From positions 62,001 through 126,000 of the forward strand of contig NZ_JAPJDL010000014.1 in assembly GCF_026242055.1 (NCBI RefSeq): a stretch of 64,000 nucleotides of DNA, in the 5' to 3' direction. Positions 15,673 through 23,923 of the stretch are shown piece after piece. Within the stretch, counting starts at the first letter, position 1, and each line of letters opens with the position of its first letter. The position numbers and the translations under genes are program-made. The notes below the pieces were generated by a model. It ran no database searches. It saw nothing but the letters and a program-made list of their open reading frames with translations, and had not been told where the DNA came from. The stretch comes from Lentzea sp. NEAU-D7. Lineage in GTDB: Bacteria > Actinomycetota > Actinomycetes > Mycobacteriales > Pseudonocardiaceae.

Positions 15673-16382
15673 AGTCCTCGGTGCGGGGCGGCCGGCGCGT
15701 CGTTCGTCTGAACAGCGTCCTGCAGCTGGAGCAGGTACGGGTTCGTCGCTCGTTCGCGGCCTATGGTCGTCGTCGGGCCGTGGCCGGGCAGCACCACCGT
15801 GTCGTCGGGCAAGGTCATGACCTTGTTCTGCAGAGACGACAGCATCCGGGAGTGGTCACCGCCGGGCAGGTCGGTGCGTCCGATGGAACCGGCGAAGAGC
15901 GTGTCACCCGAGATCACCAGGCGACCGCCTTCCTGCACACCGGATCGGAACATCACCGACCCGCCGGTATGGCCCGGCGTGTGGTCGACGGTGATCTGCA
16001 GACCGGCGAGGTCGAGCGCGGCACCGTCGGCCAGCTCGCGGACCTCCGACGGCTCCCGCATCTCCAGGTTGCCCCCGAAGAACGCGGCGGACTCGCGGCT
16101 GATGCCCTTCAACGGGTCGGCGAGCATCTCCACGTCGTCGGGGTGGATGTACGCGGGAATGTCGTTGCCGTCGCAGACGGGGGTCACGGAGAACGTGTGG
16201 TCGAAGTGCCCGTGCGTGAGCAGCACGGCGACAGGCGCGAGACGGTGCTGGCGCAGGGCCTGCTCGATCGGCTCGACCGCGTCCTGACCGGGATCGATGA
16301 TCACGCAGGGCTCGCCCTCACCGGCCGCCAGGACGAAGCAGTTCGCCTGGAGCGCACCAGTCGGGAACCCGATCACGAGCAC
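15669..16382 (-). CDS. Metallo-beta-lactamase fold hydrolase (glyoxalase II-like)
   Basis: A 237-residue metallo-hydrolase resembling Rv2581c. The metal motif THGHFDH is at residues 56-62, with further ligands in DHTPGHTGGSVMF, VISGDTLFAGSIGRTDLPGG and LPGHGPTTTIGRE. The fold and length fit hydroxyacylglutathione hydrolase-type enzymes, which in actinobacteria would act on another thiol ester. The GTG at 16380-16382 has GGGAGGT 7 bases upstream and replaces a much longer spurious frame. It is coupled to hisS by a TTGA overlap. Confidence 0.9.
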   Translation of the reverse strand: MLVIGFPTGALQANCFVLAAGEGEPCVIIDPGQDAVEPIEQALRQHRLAPVAVLLTHGHFDHTFSVTPVCDGNDIPAYIHPDDVEMLADPLKGISRESAAFFGGNLEMREPSEVRELADGAALDLAGLQITVDHTPGHTGGSVMFRSGVQEGGRLVISGDTLFAGSIGRTDLPGGDHSRMLSSLQNKVMTLPDDTVVLPGHGPTTTIGRERATNPYLLQLQDAVQTNDAPAAPHRGL

Positions 16383-16496
16383 GAAAATGACCTCCCTGTT
16401 CAACGACAGCCTAACCACCACACAAAGCTCATATGCCCAGGCCCTAGACTCCCGAGCCGACCGCCCTATTCGCATGAGTCCCTGGGGAGGGAGCAC

Positions 16497-17354
16497 GTGC
16501 CCACCAACGAGCAGCGACGCGCGGCAGCCAAGCGCAAGCTTGAGCGTCAGATGGTCTACCGCCACGAGCGGGCCAAGAAGCGTCGTATCATCGCCGTCGT
16601 CTCGACGGTCGTCGTTGTTGCGCTCGTCGGAGGTGGCGTGTGGTTCCTCGCGACTAACGACGTCTTCGGCAATGGTGACGCCGCCGCGTCGGAGACTCCC
16701 ACCCAGGAGTCGGTGGACAAGGCGGAGAACATCCCCACCGCGATGCACCAGATCGCGAAGCGCCCCACCGCGCTTCCCGCGAAGGTGAATTGTGAATACA
16801 CGAAGGGCCAGGAGCCGGCGGCCAAGGAGAACACTCCTCCCGCGAACGGCGAGCAGCCCACCACCGGCACCGTCGGCGTCACGCTCGGCACCTCCATCGG
16901 TGACCTGAAGCTGAACCTGGACCGCTCGCTCGCGCCGTGCACCGTCCACAACTTCGTGGAGCTGGCGAAGCAGAAGTACTTCGACAACACGACCTGCCAC
17001 CGCCTCACCGTGACCGGCATCCAGGTCCTGCAGTGCGGCGACCCCGGCGGCAACGGCATGGGCGGCCCCGGCTACTCGTTCAAGGACGAGGTCTACCCGG
17101 AGCTCACCTACGGTCGCGGCGTGCTCGCCATGGCGAACTCGGGCCCCGACACCAACGGCTCGCAGTTCTTCATCGTCTACGGCGACGCCTCGAACCTGCA
17201 GGCGAAGTACAACGTCTTCGGCACGGTCGACGAGGAGTCGCTGAAGAAGGTCGACGAGGTCGCCAAGACCGGCACGATCTCCCAGCAGCCCGGCCAGGGC
17301 GACGGCAAGCCGAAGACCCCGGTCGACATCAAGTCGGCGCTGGTCGCGAACTGA
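16497..17354 (+). CDS. Peptidyl-prolyl cis-trans isomerase, cyclophilin type, membrane-anchored
   Basis: A 285-residue protein: a basic cytoplasmic N-terminus (NEQRRAAAKRKLERQMVYRHERAKKRR), one transmembrane helix at about residues 30-51, a Thr/Pro/Glu-rich linker, and a cyclophilin domain from about residue 120. The domain has ACTVHNFVELAKQKYFDNTTCHRLT, GGNGMGGPGYSF and DTNGSQFFIVYGD. It catalyses proline isomerisation outside the membrane. It corresponds to Rv2582 (ppiB) in position, between rel and the hydrolase gene. GTG 16497 follows GGGGAGGGAGC. A strong terminator follows the gene. Confidence 0.93.
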   Translation: MPTNEQRRAAAKRKLERQMVYRHERAKKRRIIAVVSTVVVVALVGGGVWFLATNDVFGNGDAAASETPTQESVDKAENIPTAMHQIAKRPTALPAKVNCEYTKGQEPAAKENTPPANGEQPTTGTVGVTLGTSIGDLKLNLDRSLAPCTVHNFVELAKQKYFDNTTCHRLTVTGIQVLQCGDPGGNGMGGPGYSFKDEVYPELTYGRGVLAMANSGPDTNGSQFFIVYGDASNLQAKYNVFGTVDEESLKKVDEVAKTGTISQQPGQGDGKPKTPVDIKSALVAN

Positions 17355-17381
17355 CGCTGCCAGACTGACGCCGTCCAGCGA

Positions 17382-17413
17382 AACGGCCCCGGAGCGGTTG
17401 CTCCGGGGCCGTT
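17382..17413 (+). terminator. Bidirectional terminator between cyclophilin gene and rel
   Basis: A perfect 14-bp stem (AACGGCCCCGGAGC with its complement) closed by a GGTT loop, sitting 27 bp after the cyclophilin stop and 28 bp before the rel stop. The AA/TT ends of the stem give short A and T stretches on both strands. Confidence 0.9.
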
Positions 17414-17440
17414 CTGCATCACTGCCTCCGCGTCACTGCC

Positions 17441-19732
17441 TCAGGAGGCTGACGTCACGCGGTACACGTCGTAGACGCCCTCAATGCCGCGCACGGCCTT
17501 CAGGACGTGGCCGAGGTGCTTCGGGTCGCCCATCTCGAACGAGAACCGGCTGACGGCCACCCTGTCGCGCGACGTCGTCACCGACGCCGACAGGATGTTC
17601 ACGCGCTCGTCGGCCAGCACCTTCGTGACGTCCGAGAGCAGGCGGTGCCGGTCGAGCGCCTCCACCTGGATGGCGACCAGGAAGACGCTGGAGGCCGACG
17701 GCGCCCACTCGACGTCGAGGAGCCGTTCCGGCGACTTCAGCAGCTCCTCCGCGTTCGTGCAGTCGGTGCGGTGCACCGACACGCCGCCACCGCGCGTGAC
17801 GAAGCCGAGGATGTCGTCGCCCGGCACCGGAGTGCAGCAACGGGCGAGCTTGACCCACACGTCGCCCGCGTCCTTGACGATCACGCCCGCGTCGCCGGTG
17901 GGGCGGCGCCGGGTGACCGTGGACGGGGTGGCGCGGTCGGCCAGCTCCTCCTCGGCGTGGTCGACACCGCCGAGCTGCGCGACGAGCCGTTGCACGACGT
18001 GGCGGGCCGAGGTGTGCCCCTCGCCGACCGCCGCGTACAGCGCGCTCATGTCCGGGTAGTGCAGTTCCTTCGCAAGGGCCTGCATCGAGTCGACGCTGAC
18101 CAGGCGCTGGATCGGAAGCCCGACACGCCGGACCTCCTTGGTGATCGCGTCCTTGCCCTGCTCGATCGCCTCTTCCTTGCGCTCCTTGGCGAACCACTGC
18201 TTGATCTTCGCCTTGGCGCGCGGGGACGCCACGAAGCTCAGCCAGTCGCGGGACGGGCCCGCACCCTCCGCCTTGGAGGTGAAGATCTCGACGACCTCAC
18301 CGTTCTCGAGCTTGCGCTCCAGAGCGACGAGACGACCGTTCACACGGGCGCCGATGCAGCGGTGACCGACCTCGGTGTGCACCGAGTAGGCGAAGTCGAC
18401 AGGCGTGGAGCCCGTCGGCAACGTCTCGACATCACCCTTGGGGGTGAACACGAAGATCTCGCGCGCGGCGAGGTCCCAGCGCAGCCCCTCCAAGAACTCA
18501 CCGGGGTCCGCGGCTTCCCGCTGCCAGTCGAGGAGCTGGCGCATCCACGCCATCTCGTCGATCTCGACGGACTTGCCGTTGTGCGTGCCCTTGGTCTCCT
18601 TGTAGCGCCAGTGCGCCGCGATGCCGTACTCGGCCCGCTGGTGCATCTCCTGGGTGCGGATCTGCACTTCCAGGGGCTTGCCGTCGGGACCGATGACGGT
18701 CGTGTGCAGCGACTGGTACACGCCGAACCGGGGCTGCGCGATGTAGTCCTTGAACCGCCCCGGCATCGGCTGCCAGGCGGCGTGCACGACGCCCATCGCG
18801 GCGTAGCAGTCACGCACCTCGTCCACGAGGATCCGGACGCCCACGAGGTCGTGGATGTCGTCGAAGTCCCGGCCGCGGACGATCATCTTCTGGTTGATCG
18901 AGTAGTAGTGCTTCGGCCTGCCCTCGACCTTCGCGACGATCCGCGCGCTCTCCAGCTGGGTGTTCAGCTCGGAGACCACGGACCTCAGGTACGTGTCGCG
19001 ACTCGGCGCCCGCTTCGCGACCAGGCGCACGATCTCGTCGTACTTCTTGGGCTGCAGGATCGCGAACGCGAGGTCCTCCAGCTCCCACTTGACCGTCGCC
19101 ATGCCCAGCCGGTGGGCGAGCGGCGCGAGCACTTCGAGCGTCTCACGGGCCTTGCGGGCCTGCTTCTCCGGCGGCAGGAACCGCATGGTGCGCATGTTGT
19201 GCAGCCGGTCGGCGAGCTTGATGACCAGAACCCGCGGGTCCTTCGCCATCGCGATGACCATCTTGCGGATGGTCTCGGCCTCGGCCGCTGCCCCCAGCTT
19301 GACCTTGTCGAGCTTCGTGACGCCGTCGACCAGCCGGGCGACTTCTTCTCCGAAGTCCTCCTTGAGCTGGTTGAGCGAGTAGTCGGTGTCTTCCACGGTG
19401 TCGTGCAGCAGCGCTGCCACCAGCGTCGTGGTGTCCATGCCCAGCTCGGCGAGGATGGTCGCCACGGCGAGCGGATGCGTGATGTACGGGTCGCCGGACT
19501 TGCGGCGCTGCGGGCGGTGCTTCTCCTCGGCAACGTCGTACGCGTGCTGCAGAAGCGCCAGATCGGCCTTGGGATGGAGGTCACGGTGCACGGCGGCGAG
19601 AGGTTCGAGGACCTGCTTCACCGGGGCCGCACGTTGGGCGGTGATGCGCCGCGCAAGGCGGGCGCGCACACGCCGGGTCGCCGACGGTTGAACAACCGTC
19701 GCAGCGGGTTCGGTGTCTTGACTCAACCCCAC
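17441..19732 (-). CDS. rel: Bifunctional (p)ppGpp synthetase/hydrolase Rel
   Basis: A 763-residue long RSH enzyme making and degrading the stringent-response alarmone. The hydrolase domain has RRKSGDPYITHPLAVA and the HD metal site HDTVEDTD (residues 110-117). The synthetase domain has GRPKHYYSINQKM, FDDIHDLVGVRILV, QSLHTTVIGPDGKPLEVQIRT and AEYGIAAHWRYK. Then follow TGS (FVFTPKGDVETLPTGSTPVDFAY), a Cys-bearing linker (WVKLARCCTPVPGDDILGF) and a C-terminal ACT domain. The listed GTG has a ribosome site only 1 base away; the in-frame TTG at 19724-19726 is better spaced and may be the true start. Confidence 0.96.
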   Translation of the reverse strand: MGLSQDTEPAATVVQPSATRRVRARLARRITAQRAAPVKQVLEPLAAVHRDLHPKADLALLQHAYDVAEEKHRPQRRKSGDPYITHPLAVATILAELGMDTTTLVAALLHDTVEDTDYSLNQLKEDFGEEVARLVDGVTKLDKVKLGAAAEAETIRKMVIAMAKDPRVLVIKLADRLHNMRTMRFLPPEKQARKARETLEVLAPLAHRLGMATVKWELEDLAFAILQPKKYDEIVRLVAKRAPSRDTYLRSVVSELNTQLESARIVAKVEGRPKHYYSINQKMIVRGRDFDDIHDLVGVRILVDEVRDCYAAMGVVHAAWQPMPGRFKDYIAQPRFGVYQSLHTTVIGPDGKPLEVQIRTQEMHQRAEYGIAAHWRYKETKGTHNGKSVEIDEMAWMRQLLDWQREAADPGEFLEGLRWDLAAREIFVFTPKGDVETLPTGSTPVDFAYSVHTEVGHRCIGARVNGRLVALERKLENGEVVEIFTSKAEGAGPSRDWLSFVASPRAKAKIKQWFAKERKEEAIEQGKDAITKEVRRVGLPIQRLVSVDSMQALAKELHYPDMSALYAAVGEGHTSARHVVQRLVAQLGGVDHAEEELADRATPSTVTRRRPTGDAGVIVKDAGDVWVKLARCCTPVPGDDILGFVTRGGGVSVHRTDCTNAEELLKSPERLLDVEWAPSASSVFLVAIQVEALDRHRLLSDVTKVLADERVNILSASVTTSRDRVAVSRFSFEMGDPKHLGHVLKAVRGIEGVYDVYRVTSAS

Positions 19733-19848
19733 GCTCCTCGGGTCTCGCGAGTACCGAGGATAACGCGTTTACGATGGGGAAACTTCCGGTGGCGCGCTGA
19801 GCGGCACAGCTCACACGGTGAACGCCGCGCAAACTACCGCTGGGCCGA

Positions 19849-20025
19849 TCAGGCGACGCTCACCACGAACGCCCGCCAGGCGGAGACCGAGAACGCCAGG
19901 ACGTCACCGCCGGCAGCCTTCGAATCACGCACGCGGGCGTCCGCGGAGAGCGACACCTCGACGCAGGAGCCACTCGCCGTGTCACCGCTGTAGGTGCTCT
20001 TACGCCAGATCCGCTCGGCGGTCAT
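19849..20025 (-). CDS. DUF397 domain protein
   Basis: A 58-residue protein made only of the DUF397 domain: IWRKSTYSGDTASGSCVEVSL, then VRDSKAAGGDVLAFSVSAWRAF. In streptomycetes and relatives DUF397 genes lie next to XRE/DUF5753 regulators and act with them as a regulator-partner pair, often compared to toxin-antitoxin or anti-factor systems. Here the ATG at 20023-20025 lies 26 bp inside the end of the XRE gene, so the pair is translationally coupled. Confidence 0.9.
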   Translation of the reverse strand: MTAERIWRKSTYSGDTASGSCVEVSLSADARVRDSKAAGGDVLAFSVSAWRAFVVSVA

Positions 20026-20872
20026 GAGAGTCCTCTCGCAGTCCGCTGACGTAGTTCGCCAGCAGGCTCCGCGATTGTCCCTCATCCAAAGCGTGTGCTT
20101 CCAACCACTTGAAGAACTCCCGGCTCCTCGCAATGGCTTTGCCGTCGTGTGCGAACACCTGGGCCACATCCGTCTCGCTGTAAGCCAGTGGCGTGTGCTT
20201 TTCGAAGCTGAACAACATGCGCGCGGACCGCGTGGCTATGGCGGCGCCGGCTGACATGGGGATGATGCGAAGGATGTGGGTGTGGAACAGCATCCGCAGG
20301 TACTGCTCCTCCATGATCTGCGCGTTGCCCACGAGGATCCGCAGGGCGAGTTCGTGGACGTAGAAAAGACATTCCGGACGATTGGGACGCGCCATGACCG
20401 CCTGGCGATCCGTCCGCAGTTGAACGAACTTCTCGATGTCCTCCGGCGCGGCGTGCCCGCCTTCGGTGAACAGCGCTCGCGCGTATTCCGGCGTCTGGAT
20501 GAGGCCGGGCACGGTCATCCCGTCGAAGCTGGTGATCTTCTGGGCCATGGCCTCCGCCAAGGCGACCGTGCGAAGGTTGTCCGACACCTGCACCACGTAC
20601 GGGTCGAAGGCGTAGCGGTAGCGCTCTCGGAACGCCTCGAAGTGGTTGCTGTCGCGACCGCACGTCATCAGGTACTGGACGAGGTCGATCTCGCTCGCGC
20701 GCGCCTTGCCCTTCTCGATGTTGGAGACCTTGCTCGGGTCCCAGCCGAGTTGTTCCGCGAAGGCGTGGCCGGTCAGGCCGGTGAACTTCTCGCGGAGGCG
20801 GCGCAGTTCGTCGCCCAGGTCGCGGCTGTAGGCGGTGGAGGTGATCGCAGTCATTCGTCCGACGGTAGGCAT
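20000..20872 (-). CDS. Helix-turn-helix XRE regulator with DUF5753 (Scr1) domain
   Basis: A 290-residue protein with an N-terminal XRE helix-turn-helix (LRRLREKFTGLTGHAFAEQLGWDPSKVSNIEKGKA, residues ~24-58) and a C-terminal DUF5753 domain. The latter has YVVQVSDNLRTVALAEAMAQKI, FDGMTVPGLIQTPEYARAL, RTDRQAVM and ECLFYVHELALR. It is one of many paralogues typical of Streptomyces and Pseudonocardiales, working with the adjacent DUF397 protein. The first ATG (20870-20872) has an ideal GGAGGAGGGGC upstream; a second ATG 18 bases in is possible. Confidence 0.93.
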   Translation of the reverse strand: MPTVGRMTAITSTAYSRDLGDELRRLREKFTGLTGHAFAEQLGWDPSKVSNIEKGKARASEIDLVQYLMTCGRDSNHFEAFRERYRYAFDPYVVQVSDNLRTVALAEAMAQKITSFDGMTVPGLIQTPEYARALFTEGGHAAPEDIEKFVQLRTDRQAVMARPNRPECLFYVHELALRILVGNAQIMEEQYLRMLFHTHILRIIPMSAGAAIATRSARMLFSFEKHTPLAYSETDVAQVFAHDGKAIARSREFFKWLEAHALDEGQSRSLLANYVSGLREDSHDRRADLA

Positions 20873-20920
20873 TGCCCCTCCTCCACGAACCAGCTCGTTC
20901 GGATGAAAACGGGTACGCCG

Positions 20921-22114
20921 CTAGGCGACGTGGCGGCCGGTGCGGAGTCTGGTGTTGGTTCTCGGGACGCGGGCGGGGTCGAGCCAGGCCGGTGGGATGA
21001 AGGTCGGGATTCCATCGTGGAGCGTCACCTCCCAGTCGCTTTGGTGGATCAAGGTGTGGTGGTGGCGGCACAGCAGGGCCGCGTTGCCGACCGACGTCTC
21101 GCCGCCCTCGGACCAGAATCTGACGTGGTGGGCGTCGCAGTGCTTGGGCGGGCGGTCGCAGCCCGGGAAGGTGCAGCCCTGGTCTCTGGCGACCAGCAGG
21201 CGGCGGATGGACGCGGGGAAGGTTCTGGTCTTGCGGCCCACGTCCATCGGTTCGGAGCGGCCGCCCAGGACCACCGGGATCACGCCCGCGTTGCAGGCGA
21301 GGCGGCGGACGAGAGGGGCGGGGACCCGGACCCGGTTGTCGAGCGTGGCCAAGCCCGTCTGGGCGGCCAGGTCGGCGTACGCCATCGTCAGCGTGAGCGT
21401 CACCGGCTCGCCTCCGTGGTCGGGGAGGCAGTCGGCGCGCAGCACGAGGTCGATCAGGTCGGCGAAGGCGTCGCCCTCGCGTTCGGCCCGCGAGCGGGCG
21501 TCGGGGCCCTCTTCGGGAGTGGCCGGGCGGGGTGCGGCGAGCGGGTCGATCAGCGCTTCGAACTTCGCGCCGGCGATCTTGTCGAGCCTCGCCCACACCT
21601 CCAGTTCGGCGCCCTTCCACTCCATGCGCAGCCGGTTGGCAGGCTGCGCGGGCAAGGGCTCGCCCGGCTCCTCGTCGCGCTGGTAGAGCCGGTACGCCAG
21701 CTCCCTGCCGAACGACCGCACCGCGCTGGGCTCGTGGGCCAGCGCAAACTCGACCACGGACCGTTCGGCCTCGGGCGGCAACTCCTTCATCACCTCGGCC
21801 ACCGCCGAGATGTGATCGCCCGAGAGAGCCCCCTCCGCCACCGCCGCGGCAGTGACCGGGAGCTCCAGCAGCGGGCCGGACAGGAGCTCGGCGCGGGCGA
21901 CCCACCGACGGGCTGTCGGCAGGTCCCAGCGCACGGCGTGACGCAGCACGTGCGCCACATTCCTGTACCCCAGCTCGGCGGCGGCCCCGCGGCGGGACAA
22001 TTCAGCGATCTTCCGCATCATCCGATTCTCAAGAACGCGAATTTCCGCCACGTCTCCGACGACTGCGGCAAGCAGCTCGTCGGTGGACAGAAGACGGAGT
22101 TCCGGTTCGCTCAT
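20921..22114 (-). CDS. DUF222/HNH endonuclease (13E12 repeat family)
   Basis: A 397-residue protein with an N-terminal DUF222 domain (LAAVVGDVAEIRVLENRMMRKIAELSRRG, then HVLRHAVRWDLPTARRWV) and a C-terminal HNH nuclease with GCTFPGCDRPPKHCDAHHV, NAALLCRHHHTLIH. These are actinobacterial multi-copy genes, in M. tuberculosis called REP13E12, believed to be nucleases of selfish or repeat elements. ATG 22112-22114 is chosen as the start of the conserved part. No flanking repeat or partner gene suggests recent movement. Confidence 0.9.
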   Translation of the reverse strand: MSEPELRLLSTDELLAAVVGDVAEIRVLENRMMRKIAELSRRGAAAELGYRNVAHVLRHAVRWDLPTARRWVARAELLSGPLLELPVTAAAVAEGALSGDHISAVAEVMKELPPEAERSVVEFALAHEPSAVRSFGRELAYRLYQRDEEPGEPLPAQPANRLRMEWKGAELEVWARLDKIAGAKFEALIDPLAAPRPATPEEGPDARSRAEREGDAFADLIDLVLRADCLPDHGGEPVTLTLTMAYADLAAQTGLATLDNRVRVPAPLVRRLACNAGVIPVVLGGRSEPMDVGRKTRTFPASIRRLLVARDQGCTFPGCDRPPKHCDAHHVRFWSEGGETSVGNAALLCRHHHTLIHQSDWEVTLHDGIPTFIPPAWLDPARVPRTNTRLRTGRHVA

Positions 22115-22336
22115 GCGTTCGACCGTACCGCAAGATCGCAGCATAAAAGCACGTCAAAGCCCACACGTTCGGGTGAACAGGATGGACAGAAGGCCATAGG
22201 AACCGTTAGTGCACATCTCTCTAGATGTAACGCACGCACCAATAACGACGCACGCAACAAAACACGAAAAGCACAACAACCGCACCCAAGACCCCGTGCC
22301 GGAACGACCAAGCCGAGCGCCTGGGAGAATCGGACC
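22115..22336. other. AT-richer intergenic region with small hairpin
   Basis: About 220 bp between divergent genes, with lower GC than its surroundings. It holds one small inverted repeat at 22213-22228 (ACATCT, four bases, AGATGT), which may belong to a promoter. No open frame with a ribosome site and no RNA family is recognised. Confidence 0.5.
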
Positions 22337-22612
22337 GTGAGGACTCTGATCTGGTGCGCCGCCATGACCTTGGTGTGGCTGGGCACGATGGCGTACCTCG
22401 CCCTCGACGACCCGAGCTACATCGACCCCCGGTCGATCATCGGCTCGTCGGTCGGCTGGGTGGTCGCGACCACCCTGAGCTGGCTGGTGCTGCGCCGCGC
22501 GAAGGCGCCGAAGCTGTGGGAGATCGCGGTCGTGACGGCGCCGGCGTCACTGGTCACGCTGGTGTTCGTGAGCATCGGTGCCGCCTTCGTGGCGCCGCCG
22601 CCGATCGCCTGA
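22337..22612 (+). CDS. Small hypothetical membrane protein
   Basis: A 91-residue protein with three hydrophobic stretches (residues ~3-21, 37-50, 63-85) and little else: RTLIWCAAMTLVWLGTMAYLAL, then SSVGWVVATTLSWLVLRRA. GTG start at 22337; there is no clear ribosome site, so it could be leaderless. It is the first of three small membrane protein genes in a row in the same direction. It is not recognisably related to the next two and its function is unknown. Confidence 0.55.
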   Translation: MRTLIWCAAMTLVWLGTMAYLALDDPSYIDPRSIIGSSVGWVVATTLSWLVLRRAKAPKLWEIAVVTAPASLVTLVFVSIGAAFVAPPPIA

Positions 22613-22704
22613 AACGCGACTTCTGTTCGCAATCGCCGTGACTGGCGGTCGCGGAGCTGGCATGATCGGTCACTCGACGTGAACGAGGTCTGGGGGGACC
22701 GCTC

Positions 22705-23052
22705 ATGTTTCCTGCACCGCCACCGCCACCGCCCGCGCCAGTCGCCCGCCGGGGCACACCGTTCCTGCACTGCATGGCGGGGGCCGCGGTCTGGTACGTC
22801 GCCAGCATCACGGTCCAGGTCATCGTCGCGCAGAGGACCGGTTACGACGCCCGCGTGCTCAGGGGAGCGCTCGTCGGCGGTGGCATCATCTGGCTGCTCA
22901 CGGCGCTCGTCACGTGGCTGATCACGCTGAGGGTCAGGGTCAAGCCGTGGGTGCTCATCTTCCTGACGCTGCCGCTCTACTTCATGCTGTCGTTCCTCGT
23001 CACGATTCTCTTCGTGGTCGTGGGCGTCGCGTTCCAGCTAGTGGTCCGCTGA
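22705..23052 (+). CDS. Small hypothetical membrane protein, proline-rich N-terminus
   Basis: A 115-residue protein starting with a run of prolines (FPAPPPPPPAPVARR) and carrying three hydrophobic segments. The HCMAGAAVWYVASITVQVIV stretch resembles HCLAFAGVWYAAIVLLNLVT of the next protein, and both end in LP-L/I-F-F-L-type helices, so the two are paralogues. GGGGGGACCGCTC lies upstream of the ATG. No function is assigned; the pair probably arose by tandem duplication. Confidence 0.6.
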   Translation: MFPAPPPPPPAPVARRGTPFLHCMAGAAVWYVASITVQVIVAQRTGYDARVLRGALVGGGIIWLLTALVTWLITLRVRVKPWVLIFLTLPLYFMLSFLVTILFVVVGVAFQLVVR

Positions 23053-23064
23053 GAGACTGGGCGC

Positions 23065-23346
23065 GTGCACTCACATCGGCCGATCTGGCACTGCCTGGCG
23101 TTCGCAGGCGTTTGGTACGCCGCGATCGTTCTGCTCAACCTCGTCACCAACGGCAGCGACGAGGGTGCCCGCGCGGCCTTGCTCGGGGTGGTGCCGTGGC
23201 TCGGTGCCTCCGCCGCCCTGACGCGCGTCGGGCACGGTGCCATGAAGGCCTGGCAGCTGATCCTGCTGGGGCTGCCGATCTTCTTCTTCCTGTGGGCGAT
23301 CACCGTCGTGGTCGCCTACCGGTTCATCGTGCCGGTCACGGGCTGA
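23065..23346 (+). CDS. Small hypothetical membrane protein, paralogue of its neighbour
   Basis: A 93-residue protein with three hydrophobic segments, starting at GTG 23065, 12 bp after the previous stop. The layout (WHCLAFAGVWYAAIVLLNL, a short polar loop, VPWLGASAALTRVG, then LILLGLPIFFFLWAITVVV) parallels the preceding 115-residue protein without its proline run. They are likely co-transcribed. A strong terminator follows. Confidence 0.6.
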   Translation: MHSHRPIWHCLAFAGVWYAAIVLLNLVTNGSDEGARAALLGVVPWLGASAALTRVGHGAMKAWQLILLGLPIFFFLWAITVVVAYRFIVPVTG

Positions 23347-23358
23347 CCCGGTACGAGA

Positions 23359-23390
23359 AAGGGGGACGAGGCATGCGCCCCGTCCCCCTT
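23359..23390 (+). terminator. Bidirectional terminator between membrane protein gene and apt
   Basis: Arms AAGGGGGACG (23359-23368) and CGTCCCCCTT (23381-23390) pair perfectly, and the stem can continue inward as GGC/GCC after one mismatch. It lies between two convergent genes. Confidence 0.85.
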
Positions 23391-23404
23391 CACCGCTGAG
23401 AACG

Positions 23405-23923
23405 TCACACGGTCATCAGTGCCTGCACGTCGCGGCCCGCGAGCCGCGTACGGCCACCCAGAGCCTGGATCTCCAGCACCACCGACACACCCGTCACGAT
23501 GCCGCCGGCCCGTTCTACGAGCGTGCACGCGGCTTCGGCGGTGCCGCCCGTGGCGAGCACGTCGTCCACCACGACCACGCGCTGGCCCGGCTGGATGGCG
23601 TCCGCGGGGAGCTCCAGCGAGGCCTCGCCGTACTCGAGCGCGTAGGACACCGAGTCGGCGACGACCGGGAGCTTGCCCGGCTTGCGCAGCGGCACGACGC
23701 CGTAGCGCCAGCCGTACCCCAGGGCAGCGCCCAGGAGGAAGCCGCGCGACTCGATGGCGGCGATCACCTGGGTGCTGTCGTCGATCTTGTCCTGCAGAGC
23801 GTCGACCACGGCGCGCAGGGCGTCCGGGTCGGTGAGAACCGGCGTGAAGTCCCGGAAGACGACCCCCGGCTGGGGGAAGTCCGGGACTTCACGCATCAGT
23901 CCCAGAGCACGATCCAGTTTCAA
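23405..23923 (-). CDS. apt: Adenine phosphoribosyltransferase
   Basis: A 172-residue purine salvage enzyme that makes AMP from adenine and PRPP. The PRPP-binding motif is VVVVDDVLATGGTAEA (residues ~120-135); also seen are VPDFPQPGVVFRDFTPVL at the N-terminus and ESRGFLLGAALGYG. Start TTG 23921-23923 overlaps the secF stop as TTGA; the longer frame upstream belongs to secF in another frame. The order secD-secF-apt-rel is the same as in M. tuberculosis, except that rel is separated here by inserted genes. Confidence 0.95.
   Translation of the reverse strand: MKLDRALGLMREVPDFPQPGVVFRDFTPVLTDPDALRAVVDALQDKIDDSTQVIAAIESRGFLLGAALGYGWRYGVVPLRKPGKLPVVADSVSYALEYGEASLELPADAIQPGQRVVVVDDVLATGGTAEAACTLVERAGGIVTGVSVVLEIQALGGRTRLAGRDVQALMTV

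Noticed and set aside
17507..19993. 828-residue plus-strand open frame across rel
   Set aside because: Antisense shadow of rel. In DNA this GC-rich, stop codons are rare in the frame whose third positions face the GC-rich wobble positions of the real gene. Its sequence is Arg/Val/Asp/His-rich without domains.
19849..20872. XRE/DUF397 pair as a new toxin-antitoxin system
   Set aside because: This is a known, very common actinobacterial regulator pair; nothing here sets it apart.
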